Shown here in pieces: positions 38,701 to 48,878 of a stretch of 64,000 nucleotides of DNA (the stretch's first letter is position 1; each line of letters starts with the position of its first letter). Source of the DNA: Lanius collurio (Eukaryota; Chordata; Aves; Passeriformes; Laniidae). The notes below the pieces were generated by a model. It saw only the letters and a list, made by a program, of their open reading frames with translations. It was not told where the DNA came from and did no database searches. The translations under genes and the position numbers were made by a program. The DNA is taken from contig JACBWW010000017.1 of assembly GCA_020086605.1 (NCBI GenBank), forward strand, positions 1,594,583 to 1,658,582. The letters run 5' to 3'.

Positions 38701-39663
38701 ACTGCAAACCCAGGCTTAGAAAGATGAGGCACTAACTTCTAGAGAGTGGTAAGTTCACAGTGACATAAGAAATGTGCTTGTCAGACTTACTATCATGCTG
38801 CCAGACAAAGAAAAGGACAAGTAGAACCCAGGCAATATTTCAGAAAATGTTCAGACAGAACTGCAAAGACGATTGAGTACTTAAGGAAACACCCAAGTAT
38901 TTAAATTCCCAGTTGGTAAAATCCATGAGAAAGAGCTGCTGCTGGAGACATTGCCAGTGCCAGCACCAGCTGTTGTGTTTGTAACTTCAGTGTTCTATAG
39001 GCACACATCGAATCACCTGATTTCCTACACATGTGGAGTATGAAAAAGGAACAATAAATTTGTACACCCTTTCAAATTGCCATATTTGAGCTCTGTGAAG
39101 AGGATGAGAGATAGAGAATCATGGTCAGTTCATGGTGAACAACATCCTTGACTTTCCTGTTTTTCCAGAAGGCTGTTAATAGGAACACATCTGCTGATTC
39201 CCATTGCCATGCTGTGAGGTGCTCTGGGACTGTACCACTGAAGGGTGTGAATTTTAAGGTCAAAACCAGCAATTTGAAACTTCACTACAAGTCAGGCAGA
39301 TAGCAGAGAGCTATGATGACAAGGATGTAAAATACACCATTTACTAATGGCATTGCTTACACTGTAGTTTGCAGAATTGTCAGCTTTGATCTTTAATAGA
39401 TACAGAATGAAAGGCACACACAGTGTATTGATTGGTAATTTAACTTTCCACAGGTATTAATACCTCTGGCATCTGAAGAACTTGCTAAAGGCTGGACCCA
39501 GTGGTAAGTATAACATTTCCTTTAATAATAATAATGCTACATACTAACAACTGCTGTGTTAGTAATAGTTTTTTATGCTAAACATAAAATCCAATCCTTT
39601 GGTTTTTTCTTTTCCAGGTATGATTTGACAGAAGATGGTACAAGGCCACATGGTGCAAGTTAG
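11727..39663 (+). CDS. ESYT2: ESYT2, extended synaptotagmin-2, 3' part of gene (17 coding exons in window)
   Basis: E-Syt2 tethers the endoplasmic reticulum to the plasma membrane and moves glycerolipids between them through its SMP domain; its C2 domains bind Ca2+ and PI(4,5)P2 (family knowledge). The visible exons join in frame to 622 codons plus a TAG stop. In order they encode the end of SMP, C2A, C2B, a Ser/Pro linker and C2C, nearly identical to human ESYT2 as I remember it. The first visible exon corresponds to about residue 300 of the 921-residue human form. The N-terminal membrane hairpin and the start of SMP are therefore upstream of the window or, less likely, in the gap at 419-736. 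Exons: 11727-11782, 16606-16726, 17339-17515, 17929-18011, 19257-19305, 19967-20056, 20583-20678, 27866-27928 (cassette), 29833-29907, 31854-31940, 32652-32801, 33829-34217, 36329-36427, 36956-37087, 38432-38537, 39454-39503, 39618-39663. All introns are GT-AG. Confidence 0.96.
11783..16605. other. ESYT2: ESYT2 intron
   Basis: No exon or recognisable repeat is seen. It contains the possible regulatory cluster at 13031-13124 and a short imperfect repeat of tctaataaacta near 13770-13797. Confidence 0.8.
13031..13124. promoter_or_regulatory. Possible intronic enhancer: two RFX X-box-like palindromes and an AP-1 site
   Basis: GTTTCCAGAGCAAC (13031-13044) and GTTTCTATAGTAAC (13093-13106) each fit the 14-bp RFX palindrome GTTNCCATGGNAAC with two central mismatches and intact half-sites. 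TGACTCA (13118-13124) is a perfect AP-1 core. The clustering is suggestive only, since short motifs occur by chance in AT-rich introns. Confidence 0.25.
16606..16726 (+). CDS. ESYT2: ESYT2 exon: end of SMP domain
   Basis: The acceptor is ctccaacag and the donor AAG|gtaagc. The 121 nt supply the last base of the split Asn codon and 40 codons (GLSDTIILDII...LRFPIPK). It carries the C-terminal part of the SMP lipid-binding barrel, ending in the short link to C2A. Confidence 0.96.
16923..16939. repeat. (GATT)n microsatellite
   Basis: A short run of four GATT units in the ESYT2 intron just after the SMP-end exon. Confidence 0.8.
17339..17515 (+). CDS. ESYT2: ESYT2 exon: C2A domain, first part
   Basis: 59 whole codons, GVLRIHFIEAQDLEGKD...NPKWNEVYE, between tttttcag and gtataa. 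It carries the first C2A Ca2+-loop acidic residues (EGKD and the KSDPYG aspartate) and the NPKWNE strand typical of C2 domains. It is nearly identical to human ESYT2. Confidence 0.97.
17929..18011 (+). CDS. ESYT2: ESYT2 exon: C2A loop 3
   Basis: 83 nt, from acttgcag to AG|gtaaat. It encodes ALVYEHPGQELEIELFDEDP then DKDDFLG. The acidic FDEDPDKDD run is the third Ca2+-binding loop of C2A, and all expected aspartates are present. The last codon is split and becomes Ser with the next exon. Confidence 0.97.
19257..19305 (+). CDS. ESYT2: ESYT2 exon: C2A, LMIDLIEVEKERLLDE
   Basis: A small 49-nt exon (ttctag to GAG|gtaagc). One base completes a Ser codon, followed by 16 codons of C2A. Confidence 0.96.
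19967..20056 (+). CDS. ESYT2: ESYT2 exon: C2A end
   Basis: 30 whole codons (WFTLDEVSKGKLHLKLEW then LTLMPTADNLDK) between tttcag and gtatta. It forms the last C2A strands and the short C2A-C2B connector. Confidence 0.96.
20583..20678 (+). CDS. ESYT2: ESYT2 exon: start of C2B
   Basis: 32 whole codons, VLTSIRADKDQANDG...LILYLDSARNLP, acceptor ggtttag and donor CCT|gtaagt. It ends in loop 1 of C2B. The next exon can be the cassette at 27866 or the constitutive exon at 29833, both in phase. Confidence 0.96.
22535..22609. repeat. 23-bp / 11-bp nested minisatellite
   Basis: The array is built from two alternating half-units, AAAGGTTTCTAT and AAAGAACCTAT. The order is full unit (22535-22557), half unit (22558-22568), full unit (22569-22591) and a degenerate last copy. 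Within a unit AGGTT and AACCT can pair into a small hairpin. Confidence 0.85.
26346..26500 (-). mobile_element. CR1 LINE 3' fragment
   Basis: Sequence such as aagggtttgggttggcaggg, the block with ctgggcaggga-like order, and caacctgagcttcaacactt matches the reverse complement of a CR1 3' end. It is truncated and diverged, and its left edge is close to 26340. Confidence 0.8.
27866..27928 (+). CDS. ESYT2: ESYT2 alternative cassette exon in C2B (21 residues)
   Basis: 63 nt in phase 0 on both sides encode NNPLDFNPDG followed by LKKAAVQKALK. It sits between LDSARNLP and SGKK, lengthening loop 1 of C2B. Human ESYT2 has the equivalent 21-residue segment in the long isoform and omits it in another (from memory). 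The acceptor cttaaaag is weaker than its neighbours, which fits regulated inclusion. The intron downstream (27929-29832) shows nothing I recognise. Confidence 0.93.
29833..29907 (+). CDS. ESYT2: ESYT2 exon: C2B core
   Basis: 25 codons, SGKKINSNPNPLVLLSVGHK then AQESK (ctttaccag to AAG|gtaagt). Where C2A has SDPYG, C2B has SNPNP. The Ca2+-coordinating Asp is absent, as expected for the non-Ca2+-binding C2B of E-Syt2. Confidence 0.96.
31330..31765 (-). mobile_element. CR1 LINE 3' fragment
   Basis: Starts tcatagaatcattaaggttg and continues through typical reverse-strand CR1 3' sequence (cagcactgcc, ctgtctcagtttaaggccat, agactaaacaagctcagctc). An A-run lies at about 31499-31509. It ends only about 90 bases upstream of the next ESYT2 exon. 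Confidence 0.93.
31854..31940 (+). CDS. ESYT2: ESYT2 exon: C2B
   Basis: 29 whole codons, IRYKTNEPVWEENFTFFVHN then PKRQDLEVE, between ttcttcag and gtatgt. The PVWEENFTF strand is diagnostic of C2 domains. Confidence 0.96.
32652..32801 (+). CDS. ESYT2: ESYT2 exon: end of C2B
   Basis: 50 whole codons, VRDEHHQCSLGNFKLPLSQL through NMKIALR, between ttccttcag and gtattc. It completes C2B. Confidence 0.96.
33829..34217 (+). CDS. ESYT2: ESYT2 exon: Ser/Pro-rich linker between C2B and C2C
   Basis: 389 nt (gtatctag to GAGAA|gtacgg) encode about 129 residues. The first two thirds are variable and rich in Ser, Pro and Lys. The end, VKEPTPSIASDISLPIATQE followed by LRQRLRQLE, matches human closely. From about 34075 the exon turns sharply GC-rich, with G or C at most third positions, unlike the rest of the gene. 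The donor is a weak gtacgg; read-through would stay open to a TAG at 34291-34293. Confidence 0.95.
34218..36328. other. ESYT2: ESYT2 intron
   Basis: It contains the diverged CR1 at 34825-35200 and nothing else I recognise. The first 45 bases stay GC-rich, continuing the composition of the exon. Confidence 0.8.
34825..35200 (-). mobile_element. Old CR1 LINE 3' fragment
   Basis: The order cacagaatcagttgag, ggttggacagaatgtctgg, atcactctgctcaaagcaaa, tgtctccaaggatagagatg and ctccagtgcttaaccactcc follows reverse-strand CR1 throughout, but with many substitutions. The right edge is uncertain. Confidence 0.8.
36329..36427 (+). CDS. ESYT2: ESYT2 exon: start of C2C
   Basis: 99 nt (tcctgcag to AG|gtgagc). 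The first base completes the Asn codon split after RQLE, followed by GTTLGQSPLGQIQLTIRHSS then QRNKLIVVVHSC. It is the first strand region of C2C. Confidence 0.96.
36956..37087 (+). CDS. ESYT2: ESYT2 exon: C2C Ca2+ loop and polybasic patch
   Basis: 132 nt (tttcccag to AT|gtaggt). It encodes NLIAFSEEGSDPYVRMYLLP then DKRRSGRRKTHVSKK and TLNPVFDQ. The basic run KRRSGRRKTHVSKK is the family's PI(4,5)P2-binding surface. The split final codon (AT|G) is Met, where human has Ser as I recall. Confidence 0.96.
37088..38431. other. ESYT2: ESYT2 intron
   Basis: No exon is recognised. The stretch 37160-37560 is somewhat GC-rich with short ORFs on both strands, but none resembles a known protein. Confidence 0.75.
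38432..38537 (+). CDS. ESYT2: ESYT2 exon: C2C
   Basis: 106 nt (gcttgtcag to AAA|gtaagt) with 35 codons after the split base: FDFSVSLPEVQRRTLDVAVK then NSGGFLSKDKGLLGK. It is almost unchanged from human. Confidence 0.96.
39454..39503 (+). CDS. ESYT2: ESYT2 exon: C2C, VLIPLASEELAKGWTQ
   Basis: 50 nt (ttccacag to TG|gtaagt). The split Trp codon is completed in the last exon. Confidence 0.96.
39618..39663 (+). CDS. ESYT2: ESYT2 last coding exon and stop
   Basis: Acceptor ttttccag. It encodes YDLTEDGTRPHGAS and TAG at 39661-39663. Human ends similarly but with different final residues (from memory). Confidence 0.96.
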
Positions 39664-40025
39664 GCCCATGGACACCGGGAATTCCTCCTGCATAATTTTG
39701 CCAACCTTTATATATTTTTAACGCGTTGTTTTCACAGATGTACCAATATTATTTTTATAGCTTTACTGATTTAGTTCTTAGACACATCCCCAATAATTTT
39801 ATAACACTTGGTCATTTTATGTAGACATAGTTTTCCTCATTGTTAAACTTTGTATTTTATTTTGCTAAACAGTTCTGTGTGTTACTGTAATGTGCAATAG
39901 TACAGTAAAGTAACCCTTTGTGTTTAAATTGGTCTTTATGACAGCTGTACCTATTAGAAAGTGAACAGAACATGTTCTGCTGTTTTCCTGCCTTGTTTTA
40001 TATCTCACCAAGGTATACTGTACCA

Positions 40026-40033
40026 TGTAAATA
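40026..40033 (+). promoter_or_regulatory. Pumilio response element TGTAAATA
   Basis: An exact match to the PUF-protein consensus UGUANAUA, located 360 bases into the ESYT2 3' UTR. Function is inferred from the motif alone. Confidence 0.4.
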
Positions 40034-40328
40034 TATACTATTTTTTTATAATTCTTTCATGCTGGTTTGAATTCAGAAGAAAATTAGATAAAGGATATAG
40101 ATATTTTCTTCTAAATGCATGTTAATTTCTTCAGATGAATCTCTTTTGTCTTTGCAGCACAATGGTCTTAATCATTTTGTGATACTCTGCAAAAAGAAAC
40201 TGCAGAAAAACATTTTTACTTTATTGTGTTTCTGGCCCAGTGGGGCTAGCTTAAAATGTACAAAATATTAACATTTTAATATTTATATATAAATGTATTA
40301 TTGGGAAATCATGCTATAGAATATTATA

Positions 40329-40334
40329 AATAAA
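40329..40334 (+). terminator. ESYT2: Proximal poly(A) signal AATAAA for ESYT2
   Basis: Canonical hexamer 666 bases after the stop. The downstream sequence is AT-rich rather than GT-rich, so use is uncertain. Confidence 0.4.
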
Positions 40335-42744
40335 AATGAGAATTCTATAAATATTGTATAAATAGAGGATGAGGTCCACAAATCACAGTTTCTAAATCTG
40401 AGTTTTCATTTAATGGAGTAAACATAACAAACAGTACAGTTTTATTATACAGGTTCAGTTGGACTTTTTTATTTATTCCTGTACTCTGGAGTACTAGACA
40501 CGTGATCTTTTGAAGGTATGAGGACATGGATTTTTCTGTATTATGAAGAAGATCTCTAACCACTTTAAACTGTCCTTACCACCATGTTTCACTGATTTAT
40601 AAGTAGACAAATCAGCTTGCAAGTTAAGTTCATATAGTAGGCATATGTACAAGACATATGTTATTTTTATTACACAATACCGTGCTAAAATAGTATGTTA
40701 TGTGATACCTTCTGTAATCCTCAGATGACACCAGTAGGTAAGAAAGTGGAAAACTGAGATGAAACTCACTGTCTTTGACAGTTGCTTCATTGCTACTTGG
40801 TATGTTTGGTGCATGAACAAAATGCACTTCAGTGGTCCACACGGGTTTTTGAGAAATGCTGCCCTTCTGAATCATTGCCATGGGCTGGGCAAGAGGCAGC
40901 AGGGACACCATGAGCACAAACTGATCCAGGCAGGCAGGATCTGAAGGGAGAGTATCAGCCCAAACAGCTGAGCTCATTAATTTTCTGAATTATGGGAATT
41001 TTTTTTTTATTCAGAACTGATTTTTCTTTTTCTGGTAATTTTTTTCAGACTGTTAGAAAAATGTGCATTAAGAATCCAGGAGAACAGCTTGGCTCTTGCA
41101 GAGCCTATGTCCTCATCTTTGGATAAGTATGCAATTAGACAGAGTATATTATTTAGCTAAGATTCTAGAATGATGTCTCAGCCAAGAAAGAATTTTAAAG
41201 CAGAATGATAAACTCCTGAAATTAGCTTTATTGTAAGACTACTGTCAGAACCTTAACTCTAGATGTAGGATTTGCCTACATTACTAGATGTACCAAAGTG
41301 CCTACCATACATGTAGCTTTTTGTCTTTTTCAAGTCTAAAAATTTCAGTTTGTCCTAATTCAATTTAACATGAACATTTGTCATGAATGTGTGTGACCTG
41401 CATCATACACCTCTATACAGTGATGGCCTTCTCATTGCCACGTTTTATACAAGACAATTTTATCAAACAGTCTTACATTGTAAATTGTACTGTAACTGCT
41501 GTAACTGGGCTGGGCAGTGGAGATTCTTTGTAAGAAAACATTTCCATTTGAAGGCTTCACTGTATATTGGAATGTATGAGTAGCTATATATTCACTCATC
41601 TATTCATATAAAAGATGATTAAATTATTTCCTTTGCTAGTTCTCCATTAAGATGTTAAGAATGGAAAGACAGAGAATTGTTCTTAATGCAATGAAAATGC
41701 AGAAACCAAATGCTGGTCTGAATAAATGAGGTCTGAGAGTAGCAGTTCAACATAATTGTCTTTTGCCTTAGTTCAGTCTGAGGTGGAAGGATTTTTGCTC
41801 TACACCTTGGCCACTGACTGCACAGACTTTGATCTGAAGCCAACAAATAGGGTGTTAAACTGATTCATTGAACTGAGCATTTCACAACTTAAGTGAAGTC
41901 TGGGGACAGAATACTGCACTTGAACAAAAAAAACATTTGGTCTTTTAAAGTTTCAAGGTGGAAAATAATGCCATGTTCAGGCAAATGTGAAAATGTAGCA
42001 CAAAGTGAGTAATTGAATAAAGAATATAGGGCAGGTTTCCAAAATAACTCACTACCTAAAAGTCAAGATTGGTTCTTAGAGATCCTGTTTTCCATTTAGG
42101 AATCTGAAATGAAGAGATTTAACTGTCATTGCAGTTCAGCAACTATAATTCCCATAGTCTGTAAACAGTTCTGGATGCCAGATCTTCAGAAACATCCTCC
42201 TGAATGAATTTGGATCAGACTGTGAGTGCCTAGATGAGGCTGATTCTTTGGACAGTGGATGCAACTTTTGTATTACCAAATTCCAGTTGTTCCATTTATA
42301 TGGAAGTAGAAAGGACAGTTTTGCCTTTGGGCAAAAATTGCACCTCATTATCAAGTCATCTATTCAATATCAACTGATAACTTTTCATGTAGTTCCTGTT
42401 TATCCTTGTGCCTTAAAATATGAACATATGAAATGGTTAAAAATAAGCTTTGTTACCTGTATGTACCAACACATGTTCTGTACTATTGAAACTGTTTTTA
42501 GAATTACTCTGCTTCACTGACAAGAAAACCAGCTTTCTTAACTATAGCAGTGGTATAACTCAAACTCAAATCAGCATGCATATCATTTGGAGGTGGACTA
42601 AAAGCATTTTAATTTTCTGTCTTGAATCCTTTATCAGAGCTGCAGCAAATGGTGAGAGTTGAAATGAGAACAAAGGGTAATCAATTTTGTACAGATTGCC
42701 TTTTTTGCTCATGTAATTCTACATTATGATGCATGTATTTATTC

Positions 42745-42750
42745 AATAAA
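42745..42750 (+). terminator. ESYT2: Distal poly(A) signal AATAAA for ESYT2
   Basis: Canonical hexamer followed within 30 bases by ggaagttggtgtgttgc, a typical GT-rich downstream element. It is the best candidate for the 3' end of the gene. Confidence 0.6.
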
Positions 42751-44936
42751 TGGTTCATATGGAAGTTGGTGTGTTGCTTCCCTCCACACAAGTCCCCCTT
42801 CTCCTCTTTTGCATATCCCTGTTCTAACTGGGAATACAATGAAGTGAATTTTTTAAAAAGTCCTCTCTCCAGACTCCTGTGCCCTAGGGAGCCTTGATGT
42901 AAGGTCTGTAGGCAGATTTTTGGGTCTTACATGAGAGAAAGTTGACTGAAACGTGGAGGATACTTCATGGGGATTTCTGTGCTTTTTCTGGAACAGATTC
43001 ATACTTAAGAATTAATAGGTCCTTTGTTCAGTGTCAAATTTTCTTTTAAACTGATCAATTGAACAAATAGTCATCATTCTAACTCTTGCTAATCAATTGT
43101 CAGTAATTATGCTTTCAAAAGGACTTAGAACTATATTTAATTGCCTTAGATTTAGAATCAGCAGATTTCTGCCTGTGGCAATCTCTCCTATTTTTCATGT
43201 GCTTGGTAAGGCAGATATTGATGGAAAATATAATTATGTACTGCATAAATAAGAAAAGAGGTGTTGTACCCTCTATCCAGAAAAATTGCCATAGAAAGTA
43301 TGCTCTTTGCATTAAACATTAATTTATAATTAGTTATAATTCTATAATTAATTATTATACCTCTTCACAGAAATAGGTACACCTTGACTGAATTAGTAAT
43401 ATTCAGTCAGTTTTCATCAGCCATAAATAAAAGCTGCAAAATGCATCACCCAGTCACTATCCCATTTAGCATGGGCCACACTGGATAATCTTTAATGTTG
43501 CTAACTACAGAATTAAGTTCTGCTTTGGTTTGGTTTTGTTTTCCTTAGTGGAGATACATCCCTTTTTTCACAGAATAAAAGGCTGCTTCTAATCCATGAG
43601 AAGGCAGCTAAAGCCAAGGAAAAGCATGGCCATCTCCACATCTCCCTCATGGCAAGGTGGTTCTGCATTGCACACTCCCTAGCAGTGCCAGGACTGGTGT
43701 CAGCATGTCCCTGATTTGGATCAAAGTCAAACCCTCCTTTCAGCCCTGCAGACAGGTGGTACCTGGGTCAGCACTGCCATTGTATTCACAGACCTTACTA
43801 GAGAGGAGAAAGAACTGTGCAAGACACTCCTGCAGATGCCTTTGGTATTAATTTGATGGGCTCACTCCAGCCTAGGGCTCTACTTAGTATTTGCTCTACT
43901 GTTTAAACTGGTTTTGGGCTTTTAGTTCATCCAGTTTCCATCTAGGAGCAGTGTTTTCCAGTAAAGTTACCAATGTTGCTATTTTCAGTATTTTCTCAGC
44001 TAAGATCTGAATACAGAATTTGTTTCCTATGAAGTACCTCTTTAAATCAATTTGTTTTTATTCTCCAAACTCTGAATGTTGGATGGTACCTTTGGTAGAA
44101 AGAACCAAAACTGCTGATGGTGCCAGACCCATTTGTGCTTGTAGCTGGTTGCAGAAGCAGTCAGGGTGTTTAATCCCAGATGGTGGGTTTGTGTATTGTA
44201 AAGTGTCCAACTGTTGTATGCTTTCCTACTGATTTCTAAGGCAGTCAGGCTCTCAACAAAATTCTCAGGCACCTTCTGAAATGTGTTTTATGAGAAATGC
44301 AAAAATCCACTTGTATTTCATTCAGTGTTATACAGTAAATTTAGCAGCCAGAGTAGATGGCAGCTCTGGGAGGAAAGTTCTCTAATCTGTATTCATGTGA
44401 TAGAGGTGATACTCTCTGTTTTCACTGTCTGCAGGAAATACTGCTTGCCAGTCATCTACAGTGAAATCCAATTTGAGCAGGATTCAATCCAATTCCTGCA
44501 TCTCTGATTACTCTGGCACCACCAAAGTGAAGCCAACCTGTCTTTAAGGTTAATCTTTGAGTCTTCAGTAGCTGTAAATTTTATAGCAAGGGAATGAAGG
44601 CCTAATAGTGATCATTCATCCCTTTAAGATTCATATAGAAACATGTTCAAGGACAGCCCAAAGCTAGGCAAGATTCCAGCCTTTCCCACCCAGGCAGGGG
44701 TAGGGCTGGGTCCAGCCAGGGGGGAGTTGTGGCCTGGAAGACACGTGGGCCATTGGTGCCAGGACTTGGTAACCCAACCCTCAGAGCTGGGCATGAAGCA
44801 CCTCAGCCTGTGCAGGTAAGAAAGCTGTGACATCCCTGCACCCAGCTGTGTCCTGCGAATTCACTCAGCAGCTGTGTGGGAAGGATCTGATTGATGATCA
44901 ATTTTATATATTAATTATCTAAGCAAAGTAGCTCCT

Positions 44937-45000
44937 TTCTGCAGGATGTTGCACTAGATGACCCGGTGAGGTCTCTTCCAGCCTCAGTTCTGTGGCTCTC
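44937..45000 (+). mobile_element. CR1 3' terminal fragment
   Basis: ttgcactagatgacccggtg and ggtctcttccagcctcagtt followed by tctgtggctctc match the last 60 or so bases of CR1, including the degenerate terminal repeat. The upstream part of the element is not recognisable. Confidence 0.8.
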
Positions 45001-47905
45001 AAGTATATTTTTTTTAAACATTAAGGTAAGCTCAGTAAATGGGATGAAGCTCTGTGTACACCTGGCCTGTGCTGTAGGTTTTCCTGGGCTTTTTGCTTCC
45101 TGAGCCCAAGCTCTCAGGGATGGGCATGTAGCAACTCCAGCTGGGCAGAAAAAAGGAGTCACACAGCTGGGAGCTGCAAGCTTTGTGAGTCAGGATACAA
45201 AATCTGTGCAGAGAACTTGAGTTGTAATGTAGATAATGCTAGTAAAATGGTAATTGTCTGTAGGGTACTGAATGAAGATTAGTAATTCTACTCAAAAACT
45301 GGGACAAAATCCCTAAAAAAATGGTGCATACATTTAACAGAGGTTGTTTCCAGCATGAAATTTCAAATAAGTTTTTTTTATTCTTTTATTCTAGTTGAAT
45401 TTTCAAGCTAGTGTGTTATCCTACAAACTCTGAGAGCCTGACAACTGGAGCTTACTAAGCATGTCACAATGATTAATAATTTAATACAGACTATTTTGCA
45501 AGACAGTTTCCCATAGACTTCCCATGGGAGAAATACTTCACCTGATAGGCTGAAATCCCTGCCATATTTTGCCTGATCGTTGTTACTGTCTCTGGAGTTA
45601 AGCTGAAGTTACTGTTGCAATGTTTTCCCCCTACAGCTTACAGGAAAGTTTATCTGGTTTTGCATGAACCAGGAAATTCTCTGAGCTCAGGTAACTCTGA
45701 CAGCCACTGAATGGGTGCTCTGTTGTCCCACTCAGCTCAAAGTCCCACTGGATACATTTGATGAATTGACAGCAGCATCCAAATAAAGGACTTGGATTGT
45801 CTCTAGACCTGTCATTTATCCAGGGGATGACAATGAAATAAAGGGTAAAAGTGGGTTAATGGAAATGGATGTTCATGACTCATGAATGGTATTGGTAGCA
45901 ATGCTGGTTCTTTGTGTTATTTGGTAAATCGTTAATTTGCATGTAAAATAAGTTGGAATCAGAAGTTTAAAATACTAAGGTGAACCTTCTGAAAAGAGGT
46001 ATCAATCTTAAAGAGTTTTAGGCAACCTTGTTCTAGGCCATTTTTTTTATTTAATACATTTTTTCAAGCTCAGATTATTTGACTTATAAAAAATGCTTAA
46101 TTTCTAATTTTTTAAATGAAAACATTTTTGTTTTTTTCATCTTGTCTCTCACAATGAGACGTTAAAGTTTTTCCACGTGGTCAGTAGTACCCAGTGTTTA
46201 TTTCTGAAGATACTGTTGCATTCCACTAGATGGTGGTGCAGACCCTATTCTCAGAATCCTTTTTTTGCTGCCTGTGTGCTTCATTTCTTGTACAATAAGG
46301 AACTGGTCTGGATGACGGGCATGTTTGGGAATGGAGCCTCAAAGTCACCTTGGCTTAAAAGCAGAGAACAACAGGTATGGTCCTCACTGTGCTCTGCTGT
46401 CCCCTTTCCTCTGAGGCACTGGACAGCCTTAGAGAATTGAGTTTCATAATGGGGGATTCAATTTGCCAAAATGGTTCTGTAGAGGTATTTAGTCATGAGG
46501 CACAGGGAAATTAAAAAAAATGGTCCATGACATGAGGAAACATGAAGCTTCTGGAAGATTAAGGTTTCCAGTTCACCAGAAATTTAGCATGGCTCTATCA
46601 GCAATTTACCACAGGTGTTATCAAATTAGATTTGATTCTAGAACTCCCTTGAGCTGGTGACACAACTTTAATGTGATTAAGTGTAAAAAGCTGAAATTAA
46701 TCAGAAGCAGGCAGAAGTAAAATTACAGTTTAGGACATGGAAAGGGGCCTTCATCAGCACATTTGAAACATCACAATGCTTTAAGTATTTATTGTTGATT
46801 CAAGTATATGGCTAGGAACTCAGGATACCTAACAATGAAACCCATCATGAACAATGAACATGGGGGTTAAAGGGGGGACAAATAAAATTCTCCTAGAAAA
46901 AATAACTTAAGTATCAATTTTCCTTTGTTTAAGGACATGATCAGAAAGTTTGCCAAAATATAGGTCTTGTGATAATAAAACTGATGCCCAGAACAGGAAT
47001 AAATGACAAGTATGTCTAAACTTAGTGGCTATGTAAGCCCTCACAGGTGCCTGACTCCACAAATACCCCCAGGCTGACACTACACAACTGTCAGCTTTGC
47101 ATGAAGGAAGCAGGACATGCAGCCTGTAAAAAACCCCAGTGGGCCTTGTGAGACTCCTGGTCTGGATCAGGGACATGGGGAACTCTCTTGCTGCAAAGCC
47201 AACACTGATGTGAGACACAAGTAAATGCTGATATATGCCGGCAACGTAAAGCAGTTTGTTGTGTTTATATATGTATAAATTAATTTAAATGAGCAAATCA
47301 TGTCCATTCTGATATTTATACAGTATTTTCATGTTTTGTACTCGACAGATGGAACAGAGATGGTGTCATATCTAAATGATGCATGTCTATCACAATGAAA
47401 CCTCTAAGAGCACTTGTAAAATTAATAACAACAGCGGTTTTGTACCTTAGAAGCAAAGACTAAAATAAAATGAGAGCTGAAAGGAGACAGGACACTTACA
47501 AGAGCAGTAAATCTCTATCAGACTGTAATTTAATAGGGTTAAAGTAATATAGACATGGCATTTGTAATTGGAGTGTTTTACATCTGAAACAAATTAACTG
47601 ACAAACTAGTATTATAAATTTACTCAATAATACATAATATTCTGAAAGATGACAATGACTATACTAGAAGATGTTTGCTGTGGTTGTAATGAAAAATTAC
47701 ACTCTTTTTTTTACAGTGGGATGGATTCAGCTATGCAAATACTATTCTTGTAATTTCTTTTTGTGAGCATCATAACATTTTAGAAATCTTTCCATATTCA
47801 TGGTACTTATAGTGAGGAGAGAAAAATTACAGTGATTTGTAACACTGCTTATAAGGAACGAGTGGTAACAGTAAGAGCATAATAATACATCAAATAATAA
47901 TTATA

Positions 47906-48340
47906 GGACCATAGAATGGTTTGGGTTGGAAGAGACCCTAAAGATAATCTATTTCCAATCCCCCAGCCATGGGTAGGGACGCCTTGCACTAGACCAGGTT
48001 GCTCAAAGCCCCAGCCAACCCGGCCTTGAACACTTCCAGGGATGAGGCAGCCACAGCTTCTCTGGACAACCTGTGCCAGTGCCTCACCACTCTTGCAATA
48101 AAGAATTTCTTCCCAATATTTAATCTAAACCTGCCCTCTGTCAGTTGAAAGCCATTCCTCCTTGCCCTGTCTCTCCACGCTCTTACAAAAATTCCCTCTC
48201 CTCACTTGTAGCCCCATTAGGCACTGAAAGGTGCTCTCCAAGTTTCTCCAGAGCCTTCTGTTCTCCAGGCTGAACACACCCGGCTCTCTCAGGCTGTGTC
48301 CATAGGAGAGGTGCTCCAGCCCTGTGATCGACTTAATGAT
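47906..48340 (-). mobile_element. CR1 LINE 3' fragment, well preserved
   Basis: Begins accatagaatggtttgggtt and follows reverse-strand CR1 through gccttgcactagaccaggtt, gccattcctccttgccctgt and cttctgttctccaggctgaa to about 48340. It is the best preserved minus-orientation CR1 in the window. Confidence 0.95.
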
Positions 48341-48417
48341 GTAATCACTAAGAATTCTGTCCTAAAGCATCATAACAAAGCAAAGAAAATAAAGTTGCTG
48401 TGTTTTCACGCCTTGCA

Positions 48418-48560
48418 TGGAGCTGGGTGTGGATCCCCGCAGACCCCGGCAGTAGCGGGGAGCTCCCGCGGGGCGGCAGCTCCGCACTTCGGTAGCGTCG
48501 GCAGCGACTCCGGGGAGTGGCTCTGCCGAGCAGCTTCTGCATTCCCTCTGCGCATTTATT
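48418..48560. other. Isolated GC- and CpG-rich patch
   Basis: About 140 bases rich in CpG (ccccgcagaccccggcag, gctcccgcggggcggcag, tagcgtcggcagcgactccg) directly after the CR1 and surrounded by AT-rich DNA. I see no protein or RNA identity. It lies about 3.1 kb upstream of the NCAPG2 promoter. Confidence 0.6.
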
Positions 48561-48860
48561 TCCCTTATTTCTGGGCGAGTTAACAAGGATAATTTTTTTT
48601 CTTCTGTAGTGATTTTTTTTTTCCTACTTAATCTCTTAAACTCTAAAATTGATTCATGTTAATATTAATAATTTAAGGGAAATAAGCCTTCTCACGGTCT
48701 AATCACACCAGCATTGAGAAGTGACAGTTGCCTCTGAATAAAGGATGGCATGATTGGCAGGATTACCTTCAGGCAAGGGGAGATCTGGAGAAGTGGAATA
48801 GTGTGAAACTTCATCTCTCTCCCATGCTGTTCGGATTATTTATCAAAGTATGTGAAGATC

Positions 48861-48878
48861 AAAAAAAAAAAAAAAAAA
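48861..48878. repeat. Poly(A) run
   Basis: 18 consecutive A. No upstream sequence marks it as the tail of a retroposed copy. Confidence 0.9.

Larger units (their letters stand above)
39664..42770 (+). other. ESYT2: ESYT2 3' UTR (probable extent)
   Basis: Non-coding and AT-rich. AATAAA hexamers are seen at 40329-40334 (proximal) and 42745-42750 (distal), with others near 41722 and 42014. The distal one is followed by a GT-rich run, which favours it as the main end and gives a UTR of about 3.1 kb. A Pumilio-type site TGTAAATA is at 40026-40033. Confidence 0.65.

Noticed and set aside
48861..48878. A-run as the tail of a processed pseudogene
   Set aside because: Upstream sequence shows no gene-like reading frame or target-site duplication.
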